This document shows, piece by piece, positions 1 through 8,793 of a stretch of DNA of 64,000 nt (position 1 is the stretch's first letter; each line of letters opens with the position of its first letter). The stretch is from positions 1-64,000 of the forward strand of contig NZ_QUMD01000004.1 in the NCBI RefSeq assembly GCF_003481985.1, in the 5' to 3' direction. Source of the DNA: Clostridium sp. OF09-36 (lineage in GTDB: Bacteria; Bacillota; Clostridia; Lachnospirales; Lachnospiraceae). The position numbers and the translations under genes were made by a program. The notes below the pieces were generated by a model. The model worked only from the letters and a program-made list of their open reading frames with translations. It was not told where the DNA came from and searched no databases.

Positions 1-1
1 T

Positions 2-1253
2 ACTGAGACTGTAAGCAACCGGAATCGGTTCCCACCAGTTAACCCATGCAGGCATGAACCATTTAGACGGTGTCCAGGCCGTAGCTTATGGCCGCCTGCG
101 TCTGATGGATACAGACTATGCACGTACTGAGCGCCAGCGTAAGATCATTGCGCAGGCCTTTGAAAAATCCAAGAAGGCAGATTTCCAGACACTGTATACC
201 CTGATCGGAACTGTGTTCCCGCAGATATCTACCAGTATCGGAGTCGATGACCTGGTAAGCAACGCCAGAAATATCACGAAGTTCCATCTGGGAGAGACAA
301 CCGGATTCCCGCAGGCCCGCGGTGACGCAAACATGGGCAAGAAGGGAGCTGTAGTTGTTCCTGCAACTCTGGAAAGCAATGTCATTGAGCTGCACAAGTT
401 CCTTTTTGGTGATGAGGCTTATACCCCATCTGAGACTGTTAAGAAGATCAGTGCAAAAATCTCTTCCGATACTGGCATCTATAAAGAAGGCCAGTTTGTC
501 GGAAATGTAGGAACCGGTGGCGGTGTGGTACAGCCGCAGAAGACCAAGGCAGCAGCGACTAAATCTTCCGATAAGTCCAAGGACGAGGAAGGATACCAGA
601 CCGTATACGAGTACGATAAGAACGGCAAGAAGGTCAGCAAGAAGCTCAAAATGGAGACCGACGCTGACGGCAAATATGTAAAGTACGAGACCGATGCCGA
701 CGGATTCCTTGTGAAGGACGAGACCATCTCCAGCAGCCACAGCGCTGCATCAGCAGCTGAGACAGATGCGAACGGCGAGACAAAAGAGACGGACAGCAAG
801 GGAAACCATAAAAATAATGAAACCTCTGACAGCGAGTCTGGAATTGCAGATACCAAAGTAACAGACCGTCCGGGAACATCTTCGGAGTCATCATCTGCAG
901 CACATCCGGGCAGCAATACGGAGAGCAGCTCTGCCAGCCACCCGGGAAGCAGCACGACGCCGACCACGGCAGCATCCCATCCGGGAAGCAATAGTACCAC
1001 GCCGACCAGCTCTGCAACACATCCGGGAAGTACGGCTGAGGGCACAACATCAGGTTCTGGAAGCACGGTCCCGACGGCAGCGTCCCATCCGGGTGGCAGC
1101 ACCACCCCGACAAGCGCAGCCAGTCATCCGGGCAGTACATCCACAACACCGACCAGCGCAAATTCCGGAAACCCGTCCTCTGCGGGCCCGTCCGGAAGCG
1201 GAAACAGTTCTTTCTCCGCAGTGTCCGGGACGGTGGCAGGACCGGGGCAGTAA
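2..1253 (+). CDS. LCP (LytR-CpsA-Psr) family cell-wall glycopolymer ligase, C-terminal part
   Basis: LCP proteins are membrane-anchored enzymes that move glycopolymers from lipid carriers to peptidoglycan on the outer face of the membrane. Only the C-terminal part is present because the gene starts before the window. The visible LCP core includes NHLDGVQAVAYGRLR and the arginine-rich DYARTERQRKI segment, the usual end of the catalytic domain. A tail of about 230 residues follows. It is rich in Lys/Asp/Glu at first, then Ser/Thr/Pro, with six HPG-centred repeats (about 895-1150). The frame is broken near base 13-14: removing one A from GTAAGC gives ETVATGIGSHQL, which joins the conserved segment, so one inserted base is likely. 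An internal ATG at 54 is not a real start. The gene ends at a long inverted repeat. Confidence 0.8.
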
Positions 1254-1256
1254 ATA

Positions 1257-1361
1257 TAACAATATCTCACAGTAAACACAAATGGGCCGGAAGGTTCCGT
1301 TCCCGCCGAATGGCGGGGACGAAACCTTTCGGCCCTCGTTCGTTACTGTGTGATATTGTTA
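1257..1361. terminator. 105-bp inverted repeat / terminator downstream of LCP gene
   Basis: The outer arms AACAATATCTCACAGTAA and TTACTGTGTGATATTGTT pair with one mismatch over 18 bases. An inner GC-rich arm (GGGCCGGAAGGTTCC and its partner) closes on a GAAT loop. The arm pairing makes this a very stable hairpin just after the stop codon. The outer end (TAACAAT) matches the ends of the elements at 3306, 14298 and 50139, while the inner sequence differs. Confidence 0.7.
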
Positions 1362-1462
1362 GAATTCACAATTAAGTTGAAAAGGGAACACAATTGCATC
1401 ACATTTCTCTGTTATAGTTCTTTACAGAGTTAAGAAAGAAGTACAGAAAGGAGATCATAAGT

Positions 1463-3302
1463 ATGTACGAAGAAGATAGAAATAACAGAGAAAATAATTC
1501 GGAAGCTGGTTACAACGACCGCAACGACGAACATATGGAATACCGCAGAAACGCAGCCCAGAACACAGATAGCCAGGAGGTAAGATCCCAGCAGGGTCCG
1601 GCACAGGAACAGGGCAGAAGTGAAGCCTGGAAGGGCGCAGCCAGGAGTGCAGCCAGAGAGACAGCAGCTGGCAGTCCGCACCGCAGAGCACCAGCCAGAG
1701 TGGCAGCGGCGCATGGCAGTCCGCAGCCAGGCAAACGGTCAGGAGAGTGGCAGCGGCGCATGGCAGTCTGCAACCCAGGCAAACGGTCAGGAGAGTGGCA
1801 GCAGTGCATGGCAGTCCGCAGCCCAGACAGGCAGCCAGGAGAGTGGCAGCAGTGCATGGCAGTCTGCATCGCAGGCAGGTACCCAGAACAGCAGCACATG
1901 GCAGCCGGGTTCACAGGAGCAGGGCCAGGGCAGCGCATGGCAGTCTGTATCCCAGAACGGAAACCAGCAGGCGGCCCAGCATGAGCAGGCTCACCACACA
2001 ACAGGCGGCTGGGCACCGCGCAGACCAGAGTTCCATCATAATGCACACCAGAAACCAGAGCATGCAAAACGCAGCGGTCACGGCATGGCCAAAAAGGTTG
2101 CAGCCGTTACGGCAGCAGCAGTTTTGTTTGGTACGGTCGCAGGCGGTACGATGTTTGCAGTTGATACCATGGGAGAATACCTGAAGGGGCAGTATACCAC
2201 GATCGGCCAGACAGAAACACAGGCTCAGGTCAAGGTGGCAGAATCGGATTCCGGCGATGGCAGCACCACTGCCGGGGCACCGGTCACCTCAGCAATCCAG
2301 ACGGATGTTTCTTCCATCGTAGAGAAAGCAATGCCGTCGGTTGTTGCGATCAACAATACAATGGTCATGCAGCAGCAGACCTGGTTTGGACCGAGCCAGA
2401 CCGTTGAGGTTCCGAGCAGCGGCTCCGGTATCATTGTAGGCCAGAACGATGAAGAGCTTCTGATCGTTACCAACAACCATGTTGTTGAGGATTCCAAGGA
2501 GCTGACGGTTACCTTTATCGATAACCAGCAGGTTTCTGCAGCAATCAAGGGAACAGATTCCGAGACAGACCTGGCAGTCATTGCCATTCCGTTAAAGGAC
2601 ATCCCGTCCGATACCATGAACCAGATCAAGGTTGCAACACTCGGTGATTCCGATGCATTAAAGGTTGGCCAGGGTGTTATTGCGATCGGTAATGCACTTG
2701 GCTATGGCCAGTCTGTAACTGTTGGCTATGTCAGTGCTTTAAACCGTGAGGTAAAGGCTGAGGACCAGACAACCCGTACCCTGCTTCAGACCGATGCGGC
2801 CATCAACCCTGGTAACAGTGGCGGCGCACTGCTGAATATGAGAGGTGAGGTCATTGGCATCAATGCAGCCAAATATTCTTCTACTGAGGTAGAGGGCATG
2901 GGCTATGCAATCCCGATCTCCCAGGCACAGGACATCATTAACGAGCTGATGAACAAGAAGACCCGTGTAGCAGTTGATGAGGCTCAGCAGGGCTTCCTGG
3001 GTATTCAGGGACAGAATATCGATGAGACTGCAGCAAGCATGTACGGAATGCCGAGAGGTATTTATGTATACAAGATCGTAGAAGACAGCGCAGCATCGAA
3101 GTCTGACTTACACGAGAAGGATATCATTACCAAGTTCGATGGCCAGACCGTCCGCACCATGGCAGACCTGAAGGATATGCTGACCTACTATAAGGGCGGT
3201 GACACCGTGAACTTAACCGTACAGTCTCTGGAGAATGGACAGTATACAGAGCGTACCGTCCAGATCACGCTGGGAACCAAGCCGGCCGGTGAGACTAACT
3301 AA
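1463..3302 (+). CDS. HtrA/DegP-like membrane-anchored serine protease with PDZ domain
   Basis: This is an envelope quality-control protease. The start at 1463 follows GAAAGGAGATC. The first 190 or so residues are Gln/Ser/Gly-rich and contain several WQS(A/T) repeats of 16-17 residues. A single membrane segment follows (about 2088-2165), then a trypsin-like domain with the triad in TNNHVVED (His), SETDLAV (Asp) and NPGNSGGALL (Ser), and one C-terminal PDZ domain. The repeat region is read across two one-base deletions: near 1636 (frame 2 to 1) and near 1727, where GCCAGG should read GCCCAGG as in the next repeat copy. Corrected, the protein is about 613 residues. The N-terminal tail should be cytoplasmic, which is typical of Gram-positive HtrA. 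The gene is convergent with the S8 protease gene. Confidence 0.88.
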
Positions 3303-3305
3303 ATA

Positions 3306-3388
3306 TAACAATTTATTTCACTTTAATAGGGCCGTGTGAGTTGCCGAAAGGCAACTCACACGGCCCTTGTCATATACTTAAATTGTTA
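3306..3388. terminator. Bidirectional palindromic terminator element, copy 1
   Basis: The core hairpin is GGGCCGTGTGAGTTGCC, a GAAA loop, then GGCAACTCACACGGCCC. It is bounded by TAACAATTTA and TAAATTGTTA. It fills the gap between the convergent htrA and S8 stop codons, starting 3 bases after one and ending 2 bases before the other. Near-identical copies occur at 14298-14381 and 50139-50210. Confidence 0.85.
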
Positions 3389-3390
3389 CT

Positions 3391-5131
3391 TCACTCCCGC
3401 ATCAGCAAAAATGCCTGGTACAGGTTCAGCGTTCCATATCCCCACTGGCGGTTGGGGTACTGGAACGCTTCTTTTCGGTCTGCGCCCCGGATGAGAATGG
3501 AGCGGACGGAGCTGCTGGTGAGGCTTGTGTCATTTCCCTGGGTAAAGTCCCACGAAAACAGGCAGGCCACGGCTCCGGCGGTGATGGCGGCAGCGACAGA
3601 AGCTCCGGTGCGGCGGGTGAAGGAAACCGGCGTGGAAGCTGTGTTACCCCGGGACTGCAGCGCCGGGCCCTGTACGTCGACGCCGGGAGCGGCAAGGTCA
3701 GGTTTTACCTGCCTGTAGCGGTGAAGCCGCGGCTGCTGTGGATGTAGAGACTGTCTGTGACATGGTTGTAGGTACTGATGGTCAGAAGCAGAGGGCATTG
3801 CCGGGATCGGTGATGGTGATATCGGGATCGGGGCGGAGAAAACGGATGTCATCTGGAAGAAAGGACTGCAGGGGAAGCCAGATGTGGAACTGCCCGGTGA
3901 CATACAGGGCAGGGTAGACCCGGATGTGCCAGATGCCCGGAGCCGGACCACGAAACCGTAAGAATGCAAGAAAACGGCCGGACCCGGCTTCGGTCAGCTG
4001 GTAGCTGATAAAGATACGGGTGGCATCCAGCCGGAAGGAAAGGGTGGTTTCCTGTCCTACCGCCAGCGGGATCCGTTCGATCACTTCGCCGGAGGGAGAA
4101 ACAAAGCCGAGTGTATAAAGCTCAGAGGCATCTGCCCACAGCTCCATGGAAAAGTCTTTACCCGGGGCGGCAATGCGCAGCTCAACATCATCGAATTCCT
4201 GGTTTGCAGGCAGACGGCTGAAATAGTGGCGACCAAAGCCAGTCTCATTTCCGGCACCTGTGACACAGGCGAAGCCTCGGGTCCCGCTTAAGGCCTGAAG
4301 CTGCATGGAAAGGGGAGAAAGGCCACTGTGACTGCCCTGGCTGGTCCCGGCACCCAGACAGAGGACAAGCGGCATCTGGTACTGGCCTGCGATTCCCAGA
4401 AGGAAGGCAGCAGCAGCCATGATATCGTTTTCCTGATAAGCATCGGCATCTGCCGGAACGGCAAAAAAATCCCGCAGATATTGCTTGGCTGGCTTTAGGC
4501 GGACAACGGCCAGGGAAGCGTCCGGGGCAGCGCCGGAAAATGCAGGGAGTGTGCTGGCCTGGTTTCCCGCAGCTACTCCGGCGAGAAAGGTTCCATGCCC
4601 ATTTGTGTCGGTTGCGGGGATTATGGAGAACGGGTCACCGGCGGCGAGGGCACGGTTTAGATCCTCCTGGCTGTAGACGGTCCCGAAAAAAGGCTGGAAA
4701 CCGGCAACGGGTGGTGGTAAGGACTCATTTTCCCTGGTCTGGTCCCATATGCTTAAGATGCGGCTGGTGCCATCCGGATTCCGGAATAATGGGCTGGTGT
4801 AGTCGATCCCGGTATCGATCAGGCCTATGAGTACCCCTTGTCCGGTACTTGCAAGATTGGGCTGGGAGAAGACCGGAAGAATGCCTGCGCTTTCCAGTGC
4901 CGTGGTATCCTGCAGACCGTAAAGCTTTGGAATGGCAGAATAGGTCTGCCGGGTAAGACTTAATGGAAGAACACCTGCCAGCGGTACATGGACAATGGCA
5001 AATTCCTGACTGACCAGATTGACGCAGGTGGTTCCTGCAAGCTCATAGAGGGATTCCACAGCCCGCGGGGAATAGCGGACAATGAAGTCTGCATAATCTT
5101 CAGAGGCAGGGGATGTATTGCATGGGATCAT
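3391..5131 (-). CDS. CspA-like S8 (subtilisin family) peptidase, frameshifted
   Basis: This is a subtilisin-fold protease of the CspA-like type found in Clostridia. The triad is visible: Asp in IGLIDTGIDYTSPLF, His in TNGHGTFLAGVA, and Ser in RTGASVAAAITAG near the C terminus. The order is the family's, with a long insertion between His and Ser. Two one-base deletions break the frame, near 3793 (after DPGNAL) and near 3712 (before QVKPDLAAPGVDV). Corrected length is about 580 residues from the start at 5131, chosen because GGAG lies 5 bases upstream and because a promoter for the opposite strand (5168-5196) occupies the sequence further up. A start at 5155 is possible but has no ribosome binding site. 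No signal peptide is evident. A true pseudogene cannot be excluded. Confidence 0.75.
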
Positions 5132-5167
5132 GGGTGCTCCGCATAGCTTTTTCATAGTATATGCTGT

Positions 5168-5196
5168 TTGACGCGGCAGTGATTCAATAGTACAAT
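5168..5196 (+). promoter_or_regulatory. Promoter for lspA-corC
   Basis: TTGACG (5168-5173), a 17-bp spacer and TACAAT (5191-5196) lie 35 bases before the lspA start. This is a near-consensus vegetative promoter. Confidence 0.75.
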
Positions 5197-5230
5197 AGAG
5201 AAATAAAAGCATAAACCGGGAGGAAAAATT

Positions 5231-5740
5231 ATGATCTATACAGCAATCATTGCGGCACTATCGTCTCTGGACCTTGGGATCAAATGGCTGATCGAACGGG
5301 AAAAACCGGAAGATTTTCCAAAACCGTTGCCGCATACATGCGGAAAGATCCTTTTGTACCATAACCATAACGCGGGCTTTCCCTTTGGATTTCTGGAAAA
5401 GCATGGGGAGGTGGTGCGTATGCTGCCGCTGTCCGTGATCTGCGGCCTGGCAGGGTATCTGGCAGCACTGCTTCCACAGAAAGGAAAAAAGGTGCAGAAG
5501 CTTGGAATCGCCATGATCCTGGGAGGTGCCCTCAGTAATCTTTACGACAGGCTCGTGCGCCGTTATGTGGTGGATTATTTCAGCATCCAGTGTGGAAAAC
5601 TGAAGGAGATTGTCTTCAACCTTGGGGATATCTTTGTTTTTCTCGGATCCGGCATTTTGTTTGGGGCAGAGATCCTCAAAGAACTCCGGGGTGTGCTGCC
5701 TGCGAAAACTCCGGTTGACAGCGAAAAGGAAAACATGTAG
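5231..5740 (+). CDS. lspA: Signal peptidase II (lipoprotein signal peptidase)-like protein
   Basis: LspA cleaves prolipoproteins ahead of the lipidated cysteine within the membrane. The 169-residue length fits. The family blocks are present: NHNAGFPFG, then GGALSNLYDRLVRRYVVDYF carrying one catalytic Asp, and FNLGDIFVFLG carrying the second. Four hydrophobic segments are apparent. The start has GGGAGGA upstream. The N-terminal block LDLGIKW is shortened compared with classical LspA, so this is a divergent clostridial form. It appears to be cotranscribed with the CorC-like gene 45 bases downstream. Confidence 0.8.
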   Translation: MIYTAIIAALSSLDLGIKWLIEREKPEDFPKPLPHTCGKILLYHNHNAGFPFGFLEKHGEVVRMLPLSVICGLAGYLAALLPQKGKKVQKLGIAMILGGALSNLYDRLVRRYVVDYFSIQCGKLKEIVFNLGDIFVFLGSGILFGAEILKELRGVLPAKTPVDSEKENM

Positions 5741-5785
5741 AATCGTAGATAATTTTTATAGAAAAAGAATAAAGGAGTAAAAATC

Positions 5786-7100
5786 ATGTTAGATTCTGGA
5801 GACAGTACGGGCATACAGGTTGCAGCAGTGTTGGTCCTTCTTCTGCTGTCCGCATTTTTTTTCATCGGCGGAGACTGCCTTGACTACCGTCAATAAGGTC
5901 CGGGTCCGGACACTTGCGGAGGGTGGCGATAAGCGTGCGGCCATGGTTGCCGCGGTGATCGAAGACCCGGCCAAGATGCTCAGTACCATTCTGATTGGCA
6001 ATAACATTGTAAATTTGTCGGCATCTTCCTTAATGACAACGCTGACCTTACGTCTGTTTGGCAATGCGGCAGTAGGAATTGCGACCGGTGTGCTGACTCT
6101 TTTGATCCTGGTATTTGGTGAGATTACGCCGAAGACCATGTCCACGCTGTATGCGGAAAAGATTTCCTTTGCATATGCAGGGATCATCCATGTGCTGATG
6201 GTCGTTCTGACTCCGGTTATTTTTATTGTGAATAAGCTTTCTATGGCGGTCCTGTTTCTGATACGGGTCGACCCGAATAAAAAACAGGATCCGATCACAG
6301 AGGATGAGCTCCGCACGATCGTGGAGGTCAGCCACGAGGAGGGCGTCATTGAGAGTGAAGAAAAGAAGATGATCAACAATGTGTTCGACTTTGGGGATGC
6401 CGTGGCAAAAGACATCATGGTCCCGCGCATCGACATGGTCATGGTGGATGCAGAGGCGTCCTTTGGTGAGCTCATGGAGCTGTTCCAGAAGGAACGCTTT
6501 ACCCGTATCCCGGTCTACGAGGAAAACACAGACAATGTCATTGGCATTGTTAATATGAAGGATTTCATTTTATTCGATCACGAAAAAGAAAAGAATTTTT
6601 CCATCCGCGATTATCTACGCCAGCCGCTTTATACTTATGAATATAAGAAGACAGCCGAGCTGATGCTGGAGATGCGCAAAACCTTCAACAATATTGTTAT
6701 CGTGTTAGATGAATACGGTGCAACAGCCGGACTGATTACGCTTGAGGATATGCTTGAGGAAATCGTCGGGGAGATCCGTGACGAGTACGACCAGGATGAA
6801 GAGGACGAGGTAAAAGAGACCGGACCGGACGAATATCTGGTCAATGGTTCCACCAAGCTGGATGACTTAAATGACCGCCTGGGACTGGAGCTGCAGTCAG
6901 AGGATTATGACTCGATCGGCGGCCTGGTGATCGGCCTTCTGGATCATCTGCCGGAAGAAGGAGAGGAAGTAGATTACGAGAACCTTCACCTGAAGGTAGA
7001 GGATATGGATAAAAACCGGATCGGAAAGATCCGCATCCAGATCCATCATCCGGAAAAAACGGAAGAGGAAGAAGCGGAAAAGACAGCGGAACAGAATTAA
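5786..7100 (+). CDS. CNNM/CorC-type hemolysin-family membrane protein with CBS domains, frameshifted at a T8 tract
   Basis: The order is an N-terminal CNNM transmembrane domain (about residues 1-190), a CBS pair (containing DIMVPRIDMVMVDAE and IVLDEYGATAGLITLEDML), and a C-terminal CorC_HlyC domain. This family is associated with Mg2+/Co2+ or Na+ movement, but the substrate cannot be read here. The start ATG 5786 follows AAAGGAG. After GCA the T tract at 5855-5862 has eight Ts. Seven would give AFFSSAETALTT, the conserved start of the CNNM domain, so there is one extra T. Corrected length is about 437 residues. The tract could be a sequencing error or a slippage site. Confidence 0.85.
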
Positions 7101-7111
7101 AAATCATGCAG

Positions 7112-7151
7112 GATGGGCGGTGCCGGCAGAAAGTGGCACCGCCCATCTTTT
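7112..7151. terminator. Bidirectional rho-independent terminator
   Basis: GATGGGCGGTGCC (7112-7124) pairs perfectly with GGCACCGCCCATC (7135-7147) over a 10-base loop, followed by TTTT. It separates the CorC-like gene from the convergent small membrane-protein gene. Confidence 0.85.
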
Positions 7152-7157
7152 CATCTT

Positions 7158-7517
7158 TTAACTTAAGATCCCCCCGGCCATTCCGCCTGCCGCGCAGCAG
7201 GCGAGCACCGGGAGCACATGGGAAAAGTCCGGGATTCTGCCCTGGCGCAGCAAAACAGATGCAGCAAAAAGCGCCAGAAAATATAAAAGCCCGGTGAGCA
7301 GTCCCCAGAAAAAACGCCGGGTGCGCAGCGCCTTGCCGCAGAGCAGGCCGCCGGCAAAACAGGAAATGCCATAGAGCAGATAGACCGCCGGCGTGATCTG
7401 CGACTCCTTCAGCTTCAGCCTGTAAAGGACAAAGGTCAGGATAAAGAGCAGCACGGCAGAGAGCAGGTAAGATGCAACCAGGGAAATTAACAAGGCCTTG
7501 GGGCGTGATGGAAGCAT
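7158..7517 (-). CDS. TIGR04086 (DUF3792)-type small membrane protein
   Basis: A 119-residue protein with four hydrophobic segments and a Gly-rich C terminus (CCAAGGMAGGIL). The pattern matches the small TIGR04086 membrane family of Clostridia, whose function is unknown. AAGGAGGG precedes the ATG at 7517. It stands alone, convergent with the CorC-like gene and divergent from the rpsL promoter. Confidence 0.65.
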   Translation of the reverse strand: MLPSRPKALLISLVASYLLSAVLLFILTFVLYRLKLKESQITPAVYLLYGISCFAGGLLCGKALRTRRFFWGLLTGLLYFLALFAASVLLRQGRIPDFSHVLPVLACCAAGGMAGGILS

Positions 7518-7593
7518 AAAAACCCTCCTTTTTGGAAATACTCTGATCAGTTCATTTTATTTTGTGTTGTCCAGAAAAATTACAAAAATATCC

Positions 7594-7622
7594 TTGACAT
7601 GCTATGGTGGAATGGATATAAT
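7594..7622 (+). promoter_or_regulatory. Strong promoter for rpsL operon
   Basis: TTGACA (7594-7599), a 17-bp spacer and TATAAT (7617-7622) form a perfect consensus. About 90 bases of leader precede the rpsL start. Confidence 0.9.
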
Positions 7623-7717
7623 AGAATGGCGTGCGAAAATCGCAGGATTTTTTGATGCGCAAAAAAGCTGAAAAGAATTACAGCAACCAACAGACAATAT
7701 CACAGGAGGTGAAAGGA

Positions 7718-8143
7718 ATGCCAACATTCAACCAGTTAGTGAGAAAGGGAAGACAGACCGCAGTTAAGAAGTCTACCGCACCGGCTCTGCAGAAAGGATA
7801 CAACTCCTTACAGAAGCGTGCAACTGATACTTCTTCACCGCAGAAGAGAGGTGTCTGCACCGCAGTTAAGACTGCAACCCCGAAGAAGCCGAACTCTGCA
7901 CTTCGTAAAATCGCCAGAGTACGTCTTTCTAACGGTATCGAGGTAACCAGCTACATCCCGGGCGAGGGACACAACTTACAGGAGCACAGCGTAGTATTAA
8001 TTCGTGGTGGCCGTGTTAAGGACCTTCCGGGTACCAGATATCACATCATCAGAGGTACTCTTGATACCGCAGGCGTAGCCAACAGAAAGCAGGCTCGTTC
8101 CAAGTACGGCGCTAAGAGACCGAAAGACGCTAAGAAGAAATAA
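7718..8143 (+). CDS. rpsL: Ribosomal protein S12
   Basis: S12 is a decoding-centre protein of the 30S subunit. It begins MPTFNQLVRKGRQ and has the conserved TPKKPNSALRK and GEGHNLQEHSVVLIRGGRVKDLPG blocks; the Lys in TPKKPNS is the usual sensitive-type residue for streptomycin. The start at 7718 is set by AGGAGGTG seven bases upstream; a longer upstream reading frame is not translated. It has 141 residues with a normal lysine-rich end. First gene of the rpsL-rpsG-fusA transcript. Confidence 0.97.
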   Translation: MPTFNQLVRKGRQTAVKKSTAPALQKGYNSLQKRATDTSSPQKRGVCTAVKTATPKKPNSALRKIARVRLSNGIEVTSYIPGEGHNLQEHSVVLIRGGRVKDLPGTRYHIIRGTLDTAGVANRKQARSKYGAKRPKDAKKK

Positions 8144-8307
8144 GCAACAGCTTACACTAGTAGTACCACTAACGTAAGTAAAAGTAGTTAGTGCCGGGAT
8201 GATATTGCCTGTGGTTGCAGGAATAGATAGAACCGTGCGCGAACACATTTTTATGGAAACATGTGAGTACCTATGAATTAATTTCTATAATTAAGGAGGG
8301 AAGTAAC

Positions 8308-8778
8308 GTGCCACGTAAAGGACATATTCAGAAAAGAGATGTATTAGCAGATCCTTTATACAACAACAAGGTTGTAACCAAGCTGATCAACAATATCATG
8401 CTTGATGGTAAGAAGGGTGTTGCACAGAAAATCGTATACGGTGCATTTAACCGTGTAGAAGAGAAGAGCGGCAAGCCGGCTCTGGAAGTCTTCGAAGAGG
8501 CTATGAACAATATCATGCCTGTTCTGGAGGTTAAGGCAAAACGTATCGGTGGTGCTACCTATCAGGTACCGATCGAGGTTAAGCCGGAGAGACGTCAGAC
8601 TCTTGCACTTCGCTGGATCACCATGTTCTCCCGTAAGAGAGGCGAGAAGACCCAGGAAGAGAGACTGGCAAACGAGATTATGGACGCAGCAAACAACACT
8701 GGTGCATCTGTAAAACGTAAAGAAGACATGCATAAGATGGCAGAGGCTAACAAGGCCTTCTCCCACTTCAGATTCTAA
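8308..8778 (+). CDS. rpsG: Ribosomal protein S7
   Basis: S7 nucleates assembly of the 30S head and binds 16S rRNA. The start is GTG at 8308, supported by AAGGAGGG eight bases upstream and by the conserved N terminus PRKGHIQKRDVLADP. It has 156 residues, the normal length, with the typical TYQVPIEVKPERRQTLALRW block. The 164-base gap from rpsL has no obvious promoter, so cotranscription is likely. fusA follows after 15 bases. Confidence 0.97.
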   Translation: MPRKGHIQKRDVLADPLYNNKVVTKLINNIMLDGKKGVAQKIVYGAFNRVEEKSGKPALEVFEEAMNNIMPVLEVKAKRIGGATYQVPIEVKPERRQTLALRWITMFSRKRGEKTQEERLANEIMDAANNTGASVKRKEDMHKMAEANKAFSHFRF

Positions 8779-8793
8779 TAGGAGGAAAAAGCT

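Noticed and set aside
1257..1361. Miniature transposon (MITE)
   Set aside because: No target-site duplication is clear at the ends and a terminator role explains the position; kept as a repeat of uncertain origin.
2225..2629. Reverse-strand frame inside htrA
   Set aside because: It is antisense to the strongly conserved protease domain and lacks a ribosome binding site.
3391..5131. S8 protease as a true pseudogene
   Set aside because: Active-site motifs are intact and the two deletions match the error pattern elsewhere, although decay cannot be excluded.
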